NCBI RefSeq assembly: GCF_000425305.1
Contig: NZ_KE384346.1
Span: forward strand, 184,919-248,918
Reading direction: 5' to 3'
Source of the DNA: Psychroserpens burtonensis DSM 12212
GTDB taxonomy: Bacteria; Bacteroidota; Bacteroidia; Flavobacteriales; Flavobacteriaceae
DNA length: 64,000 nucleotides
The notes beneath the pieces were generated by a model. That model ran no database searches, was not told the origin of the DNA, and saw nothing but the letters and a program-made list of their open reading frames with translations. The position numbers and the translations under genes are program-made. Each line of letters begins with the position of its first letter. Position 1 is the stretch's first letter. Shown here piece by piece: positions 42,099 through 50,800 of the stretch.

Positions 42099-43121
42099 TT
42101 AAAACACCATTTTACGTTGTCTTACCAATAACCAAACTACTACAGGAGCGCCAATTAAGGATGTAATTGCATTAATTGGTAATGTATAATCACTTGATGG
42201 TAACTGTGCAATACTATCACAAATTAGCATTGCGATGGCACCAAATAAAAATACTGCCGGTAATAATATTTTATGATTGGACGTATTAAAAATTTGTCTG
42301 GTCATATGCGGAATTGCTAATCCAATAAAAGCAATTGGTCCTGCAAAAGCAGTAATGGTTCCCGCTAATAAACTTGTAGCGATGATGATAATGAACCTGC
42401 TTTTTTTAACGTTTAACCCTAAACTTTTAGCATAGTTTTCTCCAAGTAAAAATGTGTTTAATGCTTTTATAGAAAAAAGAGCTAATAGGAGGCCAAGGAG
42501 ATAAATCAAAAAGAAAATAAATAGTTCATTCCAAGAGAGGTTGCCCAAACTTCCAAAGCCCCAAAATATATATTGTTGTAATTGTTCTGCAGAACTAAAG
42601 TAGGCGAGAACACTTACTATTGCCGCTGTAATGCTACCAAACATTAATCCAATAATTAAAATAGCCATCGTATCTCTTACTTTAGAAGATACAAGCAACA
42701 CAGCCAACAAAACAAGAAAACTTCCTAAACTCGCTGCAATAACAATACTCCATTTTGATATCAATATACTCGCAAAAACACCTCCAAATAATCCAGAACC
42801 TAAAATAACTAAGGCTACGCCTAAACTGGCTCCAGAGCTAATCCCTAAAACGAAAGGTCCAGCTAACGGGTTGCGAAATAAGGTTTGCATCAATAATCCT
42901 GAAATCCCTAAACCAGAACCAACCAAAATGGCTGTAAATGCTTTAGGCACTCTATAATCCTGAATAATATATTGCCAAGATTCATTCTCTGAATGTCCAA
43001 GAACACTATAGAATACCTCTGTAAATGGAATACTCACAGAACCTAAACTAATATTCACAACAAAGCATAACATTAATAGCAGTGCCAAAAGGATAAATGA
43101 ATAAGTATGTTTTGTTGTCAT
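42099..43121 (-). CDS. btuC: FecCD/BtuC-type ABC transporter permease
   Basis: A 340-aa permease with about ten hydrophobic segments. Family motifs: DYRVPKAFTAILVGSGLGIS, RNPLAGPFVLGISSGASLGV, GFGSLGNLSW, and AGPIAFIGLAIPHMTR, the coupling-helix region. Two copies plus two BtuD form the transporter. It is directly followed by the ATPase gene. A dispersed-type palindrome (43131-43163) lies between it and the binding-protein gene. B12 import is inferred from context. Confidence 0.87.
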   Translation of the reverse strand: MTTKHTYSFILLALLLMLCFVVNISLGSVSIPFTEVFYSVLGHSENESWQYIIQDYRVPKAFTAILVGSGLGISGLLMQTLFRNPLAGPFVLGISSGASLGVALVILGSGLFGGVFASILISKWSIVIAASLGSFLVLLAVLLVSSKVRDTMAILIIGLMFGSITAAIVSVLAYFSSAEQLQQYIFWGFGSLGNLSWNELFIFFLIYLLGLLLALFSIKALNTFLLGENYAKSLGLNVKKSRFIIIIATSLLAGTITAFAGPIAFIGLAIPHMTRQIFNTSNHKILLPAVFLFGAIAMLICDSIAQLPSSDYTLPINAITSLIGAPVVVWLLVRQRKMVF

Positions 43122-43130
43122 GTTTTATAA

Positions 43131-43163
43131 AGACCTCACAGGTTTCAAAAAGCTGTGAGGTCT
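43131..43163. repeat. Palindromic hairpin between binding-protein and permease genes
   Basis: AGACCTCACAG (43131-43141) pairs perfectly with CTGTGAGGTCT (43153-43163), loop GTTTCAAAAAG. Palindromes of this type (GACCTSACAGGTTT and inverse) are dispersed in many Bacteroidetes genomes. In the mRNA it would form a stable hairpin inside the operon, with no T tract on the minus strand, so it is more likely an mRNA-processing or stability element than a terminator. Confidence 0.8.
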
Positions 43164-43173
43164 AGTCTAATAA

Positions 43174-44313
43174 TTAATTCAAAGGCTTAAAAAACGTCGT
43201 TTCGTAATCTTGCAACAATTCTGGATGACAAATTTTTATCATATCCTTAAGTACTAAATCTGGTCTTGCCATTCCCAATTCATAATAGGTAACACCTCCA
43301 GTTTCACCAGTAGTGTTAGCAAATGTAAAAATCTTTTTATCTTGAAATGCACTAAACTGGGTATAATGAACATTAGATTTCTCTAAAGCCTCGTAGCTAG
43401 GATAATAGGATGGACTCAACCATAAATCGGTCCTTTGAGCTTTGTCAAAAACAGCTTCAAAACTTAAGGCAATACTGCCTGTTTCTTTAGTCTCGCTCCA
43501 TAAATAATTGGCATTTGCATCATTTAAAAATTGAGCTTCTGCACTTGTTCCATTAGGTAAATACCAAACATCTTTATACATAGCTCCGCATAATACTGTT
43601 GGTCTTGAGGCTGCATTTAAGGCAATTTTTTTAGCTTCTAGATAATCACTTTCTATATGATTAAAAATAGAATCAGCTTCTTTTTCTTTGTTATACAGTA
43701 CTCCAAAGAACTTGATCCATTCTGCTTTGGCTAAAGGTGATTTTTCAACCCAATCACCATTATAAATTACAGGTATTCTAGCTTTTTGAATAGTCTCCAT
43801 ACTTTTATTTGTACCATCAACTCCAAAAGCGACGACAAGGTCTGGACGTAATTCTAATAAAACTTCAGTATTAATACCTTCGTTTTTCCCTAATTCTCTA
43901 ACGTCACCATTGTCTATTCGCAGTCTTGTTTTTTTTGAAGACACATAATCGGTGCCAGGAAACCCAACTAAGGTTTGCTCAACACCTAAAAGCTCTAATG
44001 CAGCAATATGAGTTGTAGATGTTGTAACTATTTTTTGAATAGGTGTAATGATGATGCCATCATACTCATCTTTCAAGAAGGATGTTTTAGCAGCTTCTTC
44101 GGCAGAAATTAATACATACTTAAATTCTTTTTCACTCTTAGGCCAAGGGTTTTTTATAAACAGTAACTCATAATTTGATTTTTTTTCAATTGAAAATCCG
44201 TCGGCATAACGGTTCAAGTCCGGGATGTCGAATTCAGATAAATCTAAATTAATTCTCTTGTTTTCTTTGCAAGAAAATAGGAGGATGGCAATAAAAATGA
44301 ACGTATATCTCAA
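43174..44313 (-). CDS. Cobalamin-type substrate-binding lipoprotein (BtuF-like)
   Basis: A 379-aa lipoprotein (lipobox LLFSC, Cys15) with the periplasmic-binding TroA/BtuF fold: RIDNGDVRELGKNEGINTEV, LLELRPDLVVAFGVDG, and IPVIYNGDWVEKSPLAKAEW. The start is the TTG at 44313; an in-frame TAG two codons upstream excludes any earlier start. It heads the operon binding protein-permease-ATPase and diverges from the riboswitch-controlled receptor. A promoter-like pair lies at 44334-44365. It would hand B12 from the periplasm to the permease. Confidence 0.85.
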   Translation of the reverse strand: MRYTFIFIAILLFSCKENKRINLDLSEFDIPDLNRYADGFSIEKKSNYELLFIKNPWPKSEKEFKYVLISAEEAAKTSFLKDEYDGIIITPIQKIVTTSTTHIAALELLGVEQTLVGFPGTDYVSSKKTRLRIDNGDVRELGKNEGINTEVLLELRPDLVVAFGVDGTNKSMETIQKARIPVIYNGDWVEKSPLAKAEWIKFFGVLYNKEKEADSIFNHIESDYLEAKKIALNAASRPTVLCGAMYKDVWYLPNGTSAEAQFLNDANANYLWSETKETGSIALSFEAVFDKAQRTDLWLSPSYYPSYEALEKSNVHYTQFSAFQDKKIFTFANTTGETGGVTYYELGMARPDLVLKDMIKICHPELLQDYETTFFKPLN

Positions 44314-44440
44314 TTTCTAAAGTTTTAATATTTCAAAAGTAATATTATTTAAAGTTATGAGTCAATCATTAAACAAAATGTTTACTTTTGCTTTGAATTT
44401 TGGTTTGACTTAGTCGCAAGAATTTTGTTTTAAGAACTTT
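44314..44440. other. Divergent control region of the B12 locus
   Basis: The gap between the binding-protein gene (minus) and the riboswitch (plus) contains promoter-like elements in both directions: minus 44334-44365 and, on the plus strand, TACTTTTG at 44383-44390. No second cobalamin riboswitch is visible on the minus strand; the leader of the binding-protein gene is too short for one. Confidence 0.6.
44334..44365 (-). promoter_or_regulatory. Promoter-like pair for the btuF-btuC-btuD operon
   Basis: On the minus strand: TTG (44365-44363), 21-base spacer, TACTTTTG (44341-44334). Predicted leader of about 15 bases to the TTG start codon at 44313. Confidence 0.5.
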
Positions 44441-44650
44441 TATAGGTCACAAAACAAGTCTAAAAGGACGTTGTCAATTAAAAGGGAATCTGGTGAGAAA
44501 ATAATTTTCAAGTCCAGAACTGTTCCCGCAACTGTAAGTTTTATGCCCAGATTGACTGGGTGTCTCATAAAAGAGTTATTGTTTTCTTCAATACCACTGG
44601 TTTATACTGGGAAGGTGAAGCAATAAAAAAAAAGTCAGGAGACCTGCCAG
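44441..44650 (+). promoter_or_regulatory. Cobalamin (B12) riboswitch
   Basis: All core elements of the AdoCbl riboswitch are in order: AAAGGGAATCTGGTG, GTCCAGAACTGTTCCC, GCAACTGTAA, then CCACTGG, TGGGAAGG and the B12 box AGTCAGGAGACCTGCC ending at 44648. A short hairpin (GACTTT with AAAGTC) between the box and the ATG at 44695 is a likely expression platform occluding or exposing the start region. It would shut off the downstream receptor when B12 is plentiful. Confidence 0.95.
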
Positions 44651-44694
44651 ATTTCTTAATCAAAAATGACTTTCGGGAGAAAAGTCTTTGAGGT

Positions 44695-46530
44695 ATGAAA
44701 CACATAATTCTATTTTATTTTTTACTGCTTTTTTGCAGTTTGTCTTGGTCACAATCAACTTTGGATTCCATTCAAAAGTTGGATGCCGTGGTGTTGAGTG
44801 ATGTCAAGTTAAAACAATATGCTAAAGGCTACAAGTTGACTGTATTGGGCGATTCTATTTTGAGAAAAAACAGAACCTCACTTACAGATGTACTCAGATT
44901 TAACTCTAATATTTACTTTAAAGAAAATGGCTATGGGATGGTGTCTTCGGCTTCTTTTAGAGGAACTAACGCATCACAAACTGCTGTGATTTGGAATGGA
45001 ATTAACATCAACTCTCAGCTCAATGGTCAAGTTGATTTCAATACGATATCTTCTGCTAATTACGATAATATAAGTATTAGAAGTGGAGGCGGAAGTGTGC
45101 AATATGGCAGTGGAGCAATTGGTGGTACGGTTCACTTATCTAATGATTTAGATTTCAAAACTCATTTTGACAACCATGTACAAGTTGCTTTTGGGAGTTT
45201 TGATACACAAAATATTAATTATAATGGATCCTTCGGAAATGGGAAGTGGTCAGCAACTATTGGTGCAGCTTATGTCAGTTCTGAAAATGATTACCCCTTT
45301 TTAGGGACCGATCGCAGAAACGAAAATGGTGCATTTGATAATTTAGATTTGAATCTTAATCTGGGATATATTATATCTGATAAAGACGTCCTTAAATTAT
45401 ACCATCAAAATTTCAGAAGTGATCGTGAGTTTTCAGCAACCTTATTAGCGCCTTCCAATAGTAAATACGAAACTCAAGAGTTTCGCAGTATGCTAGATTG
45501 GACGCGTATTGGAAATAAGTACACGTCCATATTCAAAGCAGTTCATTTACTGGAGCAGTTCAAATATTTTGAGAATAAGAGTTTAGATACTAATTTTTCT
45601 GAAGGTAAAGTGAATACGTTTTTAGTAAAATACCACTATAAACACGAGTTTTCTAAACGTTTAGTGCTAAGTGTTATTTCAGATGCTAGCCATATCACAG
45701 CAAATGGAAATAGTTTTGCAAACCCAAATCGAAATACCTTTTCTGCAACTGCAATTTTGAATCATAGACCAACAAAAAAGCTACAATACAATTTGAATGT
45801 GCGTCAGGATGTGATTTCAGATTTTGAAAGTCCTTTAGTATTTTCTGGTGATGCGAGTTACCAGTTTTTAAAATGGTACGCTCTTAAATTTAATGCCTCT
45901 AGAAACTTTAGAATTCCAACATTTAATGACTTGTATTGGAATCCTGGTGGCAATTTGGATTTAAATCCAGAAGAATCATATCAAGTAGATGTAGGTCATG
46001 AGTTTGCTCATAAAGAGGTTACCTTAAAACTCAATACCTACTATATAAAAACATCAGATTTAATCCAATGGCGACCAAATAGCACATCGGGTTACTGGAA
46101 TCCAGTAAACGTTGCCAATGCAAAACATTACGGACTAGAAGCCGAAATTGGCGTCATAAAAACCTTCAATAAACATACATTAAATTTTTCAAGTGCCTAC
46201 TCCTACACAGAGACTGAAGATGTAGAAAAAAAGCAACGTTTGTTTTATGTGCCACTGCATAAAGCAAATGTGTCTTTAGCTTACAATTACAAAGCTTTTA
46301 CTGCTTTTTATCAGCACCTATATAACGGAGAAGTCGAAATTATCGGTAATACCCTAGAGGGTTTTGATATTGGTAATTTAGGAGTCTCCTATAATTTTAA
46401 TACCACGGGTAAATTGGAGTATGAGGCCAATTTCAGAATAAATAATATATATAACACCTATTACGAAAACGTAGCATTGCGACCAATGCCAAATAGAAAT
46501 TTTACTACCAATTTAACACTTAAATTTTAA
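44695..46530 (+). CDS. btuB: BtuB-like TonB-dependent cobalamin receptor
   Basis: A 611-aa outer-membrane receptor with a signal peptide (to about 20, LSWSQ). Plug domain at about 45-155 (LRKNRTSLTDVLRFNSNIYF, SASFRGTNASQTAVIWNGIN, IRSGGGSVQYGSGAIGGTVH) and a beta-barrel to the terminal NLTLKF. The length and short loops match BtuB-type receptors, smaller than the 760-1000-aa SusC type. The cobalamin riboswitch directly upstream identifies the ligand as B12 or another corrinoid. A BtuG-like lipoprotein gene follows 2 bases later. There is no SusC-like N-terminal extension or STN domain. Confidence 0.93.
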   Translation: MKHIILFYFLLLFCSLSWSQSTLDSIQKLDAVVLSDVKLKQYAKGYKLTVLGDSILRKNRTSLTDVLRFNSNIYFKENGYGMVSSASFRGTNASQTAVIWNGININSQLNGQVDFNTISSANYDNISIRSGGGSVQYGSGAIGGTVHLSNDLDFKTHFDNHVQVAFGSFDTQNINYNGSFGNGKWSATIGAAYVSSENDYPFLGTDRRNENGAFDNLDLNLNLGYIISDKDVLKLYHQNFRSDREFSATLLAPSNSKYETQEFRSMLDWTRIGNKYTSIFKAVHLLEQFKYFENKSLDTNFSEGKVNTFLVKYHYKHEFSKRLVLSVISDASHITANGNSFANPNRNTFSATAILNHRPTKKLQYNLNVRQDVISDFESPLVFSGDASYQFLKWYALKFNASRNFRIPTFNDLYWNPGGNLDLNPEESYQVDVGHEFAHKEVTLKLNTYYIKTSDLIQWRPNSTSGYWNPVNVANAKHYGLEAEIGVIKTFNKHTLNFSSAYSYTETEDVEKKQRLFYVPLHKANVSLAYNYKAFTAFYQHLYNGEVEIIGNTLEGFDIGNLGVSYNFNTTGKLEYEANFRINNIYNTYYENVALRPMPNRNFTTNLTLKF

Positions 46531-46532
46531 AA

Positions 46533-47924
46533 ATGAAACTTAACAAAATAATTTTAGTAGCCTTTATATTAGGCTTAGTATTTACATCTTGTAGCGATGA
46601 CGATGATAATAGTATTTCTGTTTCAGAAGTAAGTATTCAGGCAGGACAGGATAATTATGATGAGGCAGCAGCAAATGCAATCTTTACTATGGTATCAACC
46701 CAAACTTTTACCTCTGATATAGTAATTACATACTCTGTTTCAGGAACAGCAGAAGTAGGATCAGATTATGGAGTCGTATCTGGATCTTTAATTATGCTTG
46801 CAGGTGAATCATCAGTTGATTTGCCGATTGCTATTATTGATGATGCTGAACTTGAGGCTGATGAAACCATAATTATAACTATAGAAACTGTTGATGGAAG
46901 TTTGGATTTAATTTCAAATACCAATTCTGCAACTATTTCAATTATAGATAATGAAACAGCACCATTTGAAAATGGAATTTTAATCTCCCATGAAGGTAAC
47001 TTCGGACAAGGAAATGCGTCTGTTTCGTTTGTGTCTTATGATTTACAAACAGTAGAAAACAACATTTACAGTGCAGTAAATTCTAATCCTTTGGGTGATA
47101 CTGCTCAGAGTATTGGATTTAATGGTAATTTAGCATATATCGTATTAAATGTTTCTAATGCTATTGAAGTTGTAAATCGTTATACTTTTGAATCTGTCGC
47201 AACTATCAATACCGGATTAAATAATCCTAGATTTATTGCATTCGCAAATGGTAAAGGCTATGTTACTAATTGGGGAGATGGATCAGTAGCTACAGATGAT
47301 TATTTAGCTATAATAAATTTAGCTAACAACACGTTAGACAGTCAAACTATTCCTGTTGAAGAAGGTCCTGAAGAAATTATAGCCAACGGAAATACATTGT
47401 ACGTTGCTCATCAAGGTGGATTTAGTCAAAACAATATCGTATCTGTCGTAGACGCGACTTCTAACAATGTAACTGCTACAATTCTTGTTGGAGATGTCCC
47501 GAATTCTATGCAATTAGATAGCTCAGGAAATTTATGGGTACTAGCAGCCGGAAAACCTGCTTTTACGGGAGACGAAACTGCTGGAAAATTATCAAAAATT
47601 AATACAAGCGATAACAGTGTCACTTCTATAGATTTTGCTTCAACGGAACACCCAAATCACTTAGCACTAGATAATGGTACTTTATATTACTATATAGCTG
47701 GAAGCGTTTTTAAAATGTCTAGTAGCGCAACTAGTTTACCACCTAACGCGGAGTTAACAGGATTGAATTTCTACGGAATGACAGTTAATAACTCAGTATT
47801 ATATGGCGTTGATGCAGCAGATTTTACGAGTAACGGAACATTGTCGGCTTACAATTTGTCTTCTAATATATTAGAAGCATCTGCGACAGTAAATATTATT
47901 CCTGGCGGAATTTACTTTAATTAA
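46533..47924 (+). CDS. BtuG-like surface lipoprotein: Calx-beta plus beta-propeller
   Basis: A 463-aa lipoprotein (lipobox FTSC, Cys20, then SDDDDNS, an acidic surface-lipoprotein export signal). Residues about 28-140 form a Calx-beta domain (GTAEVGSDYGVVSGSLIMLA, DDAELEADETIIITIE). Residues about 150-463 form a YncE/DUF5074-like propeller with repeats such as VAHQGGFSQNNIVSVVDATS. In Bacteroides, a propeller lipoprotein of this kind (BtuG) binds B12 tightly at the cell surface and feeds BtuB; position 2 bases after a riboswitch-controlled btuB strongly suggests the same role. The Calx-beta domain at the N-terminus is an addition I do not recall from BtuG. Confidence 0.8.
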   Translation: MKLNKIILVAFILGLVFTSCSDDDDNSISVSEVSIQAGQDNYDEAAANAIFTMVSTQTFTSDIVITYSVSGTAEVGSDYGVVSGSLIMLAGESSVDLPIAIIDDAELEADETIIITIETVDGSLDLISNTNSATISIIDNETAPFENGILISHEGNFGQGNASVSFVSYDLQTVENNIYSAVNSNPLGDTAQSIGFNGNLAYIVLNVSNAIEVVNRYTFESVATINTGLNNPRFIAFANGKGYVTNWGDGSVATDDYLAIINLANNTLDSQTIPVEEGPEEIIANGNTLYVAHQGGFSQNNIVSVVDATSNNVTATILVGDVPNSMQLDSSGNLWVLAAGKPAFTGDETAGKLSKINTSDNSVTSIDFASTEHPNHLALDNGTLYYYIAGSVFKMSSSATSLPPNAELTGLNFYGMTVNNSVLYGVDAADFTSNGTLSAYNLSSNILEASATVNIIPGGIYFN

Positions 47925-47973
47925 ATATCATTTTAATAATTTCGCACAAAGTAACAGCATCAAAAAAAATATA

Positions 47974-48540
47974 ATGAAATATAACCTTAAAAATATGATG
48001 GCGTTAGATTTATATCTAACATCATTAAATCAAGATGATTACAATGCTATTGCAGATCAGGTTGAGGGTAAAATTAATTATGTAATGCCATTGATGAGTT
48101 GGGATTTTCACAGTAATAATTTCATTAAGCAATTACAATTCGCCCAGCGTGAGCAAGATATATTAAAAGTGGTTCATTTAGGTGAGAAATATCGTTGGCA
48201 TAACGATATACAATCTATTTTCAAACAGAATGAATTTGAAGCATTACTATTAACAGATCACGAACAGCGTATAGTTTGGGTGAACGGTGGCTTTACTGAG
48301 ATGACAGGTTATTTCAAAAAAGAGGTCTTACATAGAACACCGCGCATATTGCAAGGTGCAGAAACATCTCTTACCTCTAAAAAAAGAATAAGAGAGAAGC
48401 TTAGTGAAGACAAGTCATTCTCAGAAATAATCACCAATTATAAAAAAGACGGTTCACCATACAAATGTGAGGTTAAGATTTTTCCTTTAAAGACTGATGA
48501 AACGACTCATTATTTAGCTCTAGAGCGACAAGTGAGTTAG
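47974..48540 (+). CDS. LOV-like PAS domain protein lacking the photoactive cysteine
   Basis: A 188-aa protein: a helical N-terminal part (1-80) and one PAS domain (about 84-188). The sequence strongly recalls LOV domains: ALLLTDHEQRIVWVNGGFTE, TGYFKKEVL, RILQGAE and NYKKDGSPY. LOV photoreceptors have NCRFLQG, with the flavin-adduct Cys second in the motif; here the same stretch is TPRILQG (122-128), with Pro at the Cys position, so no classical photocycle is possible. It might bind flavin as a redox sensor, bind another ligand, or act in protein interaction. It is 49 bases after the B12 lipoprotein gene with no terminator between, so it may be co-regulated with B12 uptake. Confidence 0.75.
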   Translation: MKYNLKNMMALDLYLTSLNQDDYNAIADQVEGKINYVMPLMSWDFHSNNFIKQLQFAQREQDILKVVHLGEKYRWHNDIQSIFKQNEFEALLLTDHEQRIVWVNGGFTEMTGYFKKEVLHRTPRILQGAETSLTSKKRIREKLSEDKSFSEIITNYKKDGSPYKCEVKIFPLKTDETTHYLALERQVS

Positions 48541-48563
48541 TGATAGCTTATTTGAGTTTTAAT

Positions 48564-48597
48564 AAAAAAGCCACTCTAATGAGTGGCTTTTTTTATT
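48564..48597 (+). terminator. Terminator closing the B12 receptor operon
   Basis: AAAAAGCCACTC pairs with GAGTGGCTTTTT around TAAT, followed by a T tract. It lies 24 bases after the PAS gene stop, and the A-rich left arm makes it usable from both strands, so it may also end the convergent S41 protease gene. Confidence 0.88.
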
Positions 48598-48609
48598 TTA
48601 AAATTAATA

Positions 48610-50052
48610 TTATTTTAAATTTAATCGGTTTAGAATCACATCGTCTGTATCTATATACATGCCTTCTTCAAGAGGTTTAATGTTAAGATCTGTTTGTATT
48701 ACTCTAAAATCTATGCGCTGTTGACTAAAACGTCCTAAACCTTGAATATCTGCAATTGCTGCAGCTAGAAGTGGTTCGTTAATATCACCTAAGGTTCCAA
48801 AGTTTCTTGGAGATTCAATTAATGTAATGTTTGGAGCTAATCCAGTTCCTGGAACTGCTACATCATTGACATTTATGGAATTAGCAACTAACGGTTGCAT
48901 GGCATAAGTATGATTCGGGTTTATTTCACTTGAGGAAAAATCTGGCGAATCATAGATGGTAATTGATGCTTGGGTTTTACCTGTTGTAAAATCTCCAATT
49001 TGAACTACATCAATGTAAGCACTTAAACTATTTATAACTAATTCGCTTGCAGATGCAGAGCGACTCGTCGTCAATACATATACTTTGTTTAGGTTAAGAC
49101 TATTAATGGTGTTGCCATTAAAGCTACTCACAAAGTCAAAATTACTATTAAGCTCTTGCAACCCGCTATTATAGACCAATTTAGAATATACATCTCCTGT
49201 AAATTGTCCAGTAATCATGCTTCCTAAATAGGATGCCGTGAGTACCGATCCTCCGGGATTATATCTTAAATCTAATACTAAATGCTGTACATTACTGGCC
49301 TGTAACTCTGAAAAGGCCTCATTAAGTTGATTGTCAAAATTTCTATTAAATCCATTATAAACGAGATACCCAACATTTTCTCCGTCCACATCAATGATAG
49401 TCGTTTGATGCACTGGATTTTCTGTATAGGTCTCTTTGGTAAGCGCTTGACTATTTGTAGTTGATGTAATGGTATCATCTTCTACGGTATCTGTACCGTT
49501 GTCATTATACGTTCCAAAATTTAAAGTATAGGAGTCTTGACCTAGTAACTCATTTAAATTGTTGACATTTAATGGCGTACTATTGACGGCATCAAAAACT
49601 TGACCACGCTGTAATCCTAAATTGCTAGCGATACTATTATTGAGTACTAATCTAATAATTCCAAAAACTTCTGTATCGCTTCCAGGCTCAAGATAAAGAT
49701 TGAATTCTAGTCCGTTGCTTTTTGAAGTTCCTGCTAAAAGTTGCTCGAATGCAATATAATCATCTCTTATTACACTAAAACGGTCTACTGTTTCTCTTTG
49801 AAAAATTACACTTTCAAATAAATCTAATGGATCAGAAAAATCATTCAAATAATTACCATAATCTTCATTAGATGAAAAGCGATCATTTGCCAAATCTGGA
49901 ATCTCACCTTTATAAAGATACCATGCATTCATACCTTTCCAAACAAAATCATTAATCTCACTGGCAGCAATAGCATTATCATCTCTATCATCAAAACAAC
50001 TTGTCAATGACAAGGTCAAAATGAGTAGTAAACTAATTTTTAATAGTTTCAT
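48610..50052 (-). CDS. S41 family peptidase lipoprotein
   Basis: A 480-aa lipoprotein (lipobox LTSC, Cys19) of the C-terminal processing peptidase family. It has a short N-terminal helical domain (EINDFVWKGMNAWYLYKGEI), a PDZ-like region (about 125-215, LVLNNSIASNLGLQRGQVFD) and the S41 core (VQHLVLDLRYNPGGSVLTAS). The nucleophile Ser lies in TTSRSASASELV (about 332), and a Lys candidate follows in FTTGKTQAS. Probably periplasmic or at the outer membrane. It diverges from the ECF sigma gene at 50291. Confidence 0.9.
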   Translation of the reverse strand: MKLLKISLLLILTLSLTSCFDDRDDNAIAASEINDFVWKGMNAWYLYKGEIPDLANDRFSSNEDYGNYLNDFSDPLDLFESVIFQRETVDRFSVIRDDYIAFEQLLAGTSKSNGLEFNLYLEPGSDTEVFGIIRLVLNNSIASNLGLQRGQVFDAVNSTPLNVNNLNELLGQDSYTLNFGTYNDNGTDTVEDDTITSTTNSQALTKETYTENPVHQTTIIDVDGENVGYLVYNGFNRNFDNQLNEAFSELQASNVQHLVLDLRYNPGGSVLTASYLGSMITGQFTGDVYSKLVYNSGLQELNSNFDFVSSFNGNTINSLNLNKVYVLTTSRSASASELVINSLSAYIDVVQIGDFTTGKTQASITIYDSPDFSSSEINPNHTYAMQPLVANSINVNDVAVPGTGLAPNITLIESPRNFGTLGDINEPLLAAAIADIQGLGRFSQQRIDFRVIQTDLNIKPLEEGMYIDTDDVILNRLNLK

Positions 50053-50212
50053 GTGTAGTTTTGTGTTTTAAAATTTCCGAAGAAAAAAGAGATCATAGCG
50101 TAATCTTACTTTATTCTGGAATTTTAGGTTAATTTTCCTTTTTAACTTGTAATAATACTGTAATCTAGTAAACTCTAAATTTACTTACATTATTGTAAAT
50201 TAAAAAATATCC

Positions 50213-50238
50213 TGTAACAAAATCGAAACATGCTCGTC
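50213..50238 (+). promoter_or_regulatory. Candidate ECF-type promoter
   Basis: TGTAAC (50213-50218), 16-base spacer, CGTC (50235-50238), about 53 bases before the sigma gene. The -35 AAC and -10 CGTC pattern is usual for ECF-dependent promoters, so the sigma factor may activate its own operon. Confidence 0.4.
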
Positions 50239-50290
50239 GTAATAATAAGAAGCAGAATTAATCATTTGTTTTTTAACTAACAACCCACTA

Positions 50291-50800
50291 ATGACACAAA
50301 CTGATTTTACAAAATTGGTATTGCCTTTTAAGGATAAAGTCTATCGTTTAGCAAAAAGACTTCTAGTTTCTCGTGAAGAAGCGGAAGATGCAACACAAGA
50401 GATTTTAATGAAATTGTGGAATAATAGCCAAAAAATAAAGGAGTATAGAAATATTGAAGCTTTTGCGATGACCATGACAAAGAATTTTTGTTTAGACAGA
50501 TTAAAATCCAAACAGGCACAGAATTTGAAAATAGTTCATAGTAATTACGAAGAGAATAATACCTCATTAGAAAAACAAGTAGAAGCTAGAGATAGTGTAG
50601 ATTGGGTGTCAAAAATAATTGAAGAATTACCTGAACAACAAAAAATAATATTACAGCTTAGAGACATAGAAGAGTATGACTTTGATGAGATTGCAAAAGT
50701 AGTAGATATGAATCCTACAGCAATTAGAGTCGCTTTATCAAGAGCTAGAAAAACGATTAGAGAAAAATTAACAAAGACACATCGCTATGGTATTCAATAG
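50291..50800 (+). CDS. ECF-type RNA polymerase sigma factor
   Basis: A 169-aa ECF sigma factor: region 2 at about 10-80 (REEAEDATQEILMKLWNNSQ, FAMTMTKNFCLDRLKSKQAQ) and region 4 at about 110-165 (LPEQQKIILQLRDIEEYDFD, then VDMNPTAIRVALSRARKTIR). It leads an operon with a one-TM protein (overlap of 14 bases) and two DUF4252 genes, an arrangement common in flavobacteria. It would be controlled by the overlapping gene product, a likely anti-sigma factor. Confidence 0.93.
   Translation: MTQTDFTKLVLPFKDKVYRLAKRLLVSREEAEDATQEILMKLWNNSQKIKEYRNIEAFAMTMTKNFCLDRLKSKQAQNLKIVHSNYEENNTSLEKQVEARDSVDWVSKIIEELPEQQKIILQLRDIEEYDFDEIAKVVDMNPTAIRVALSRARKTIREKLTKTHRYGIQ

Noticed and set aside
44314-44440. A second cobalamin riboswitch controlling the binding-protein operon
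   Set aside because: The minus-strand leader between promoter-like element and start is about 15 bases and has no B12 box.
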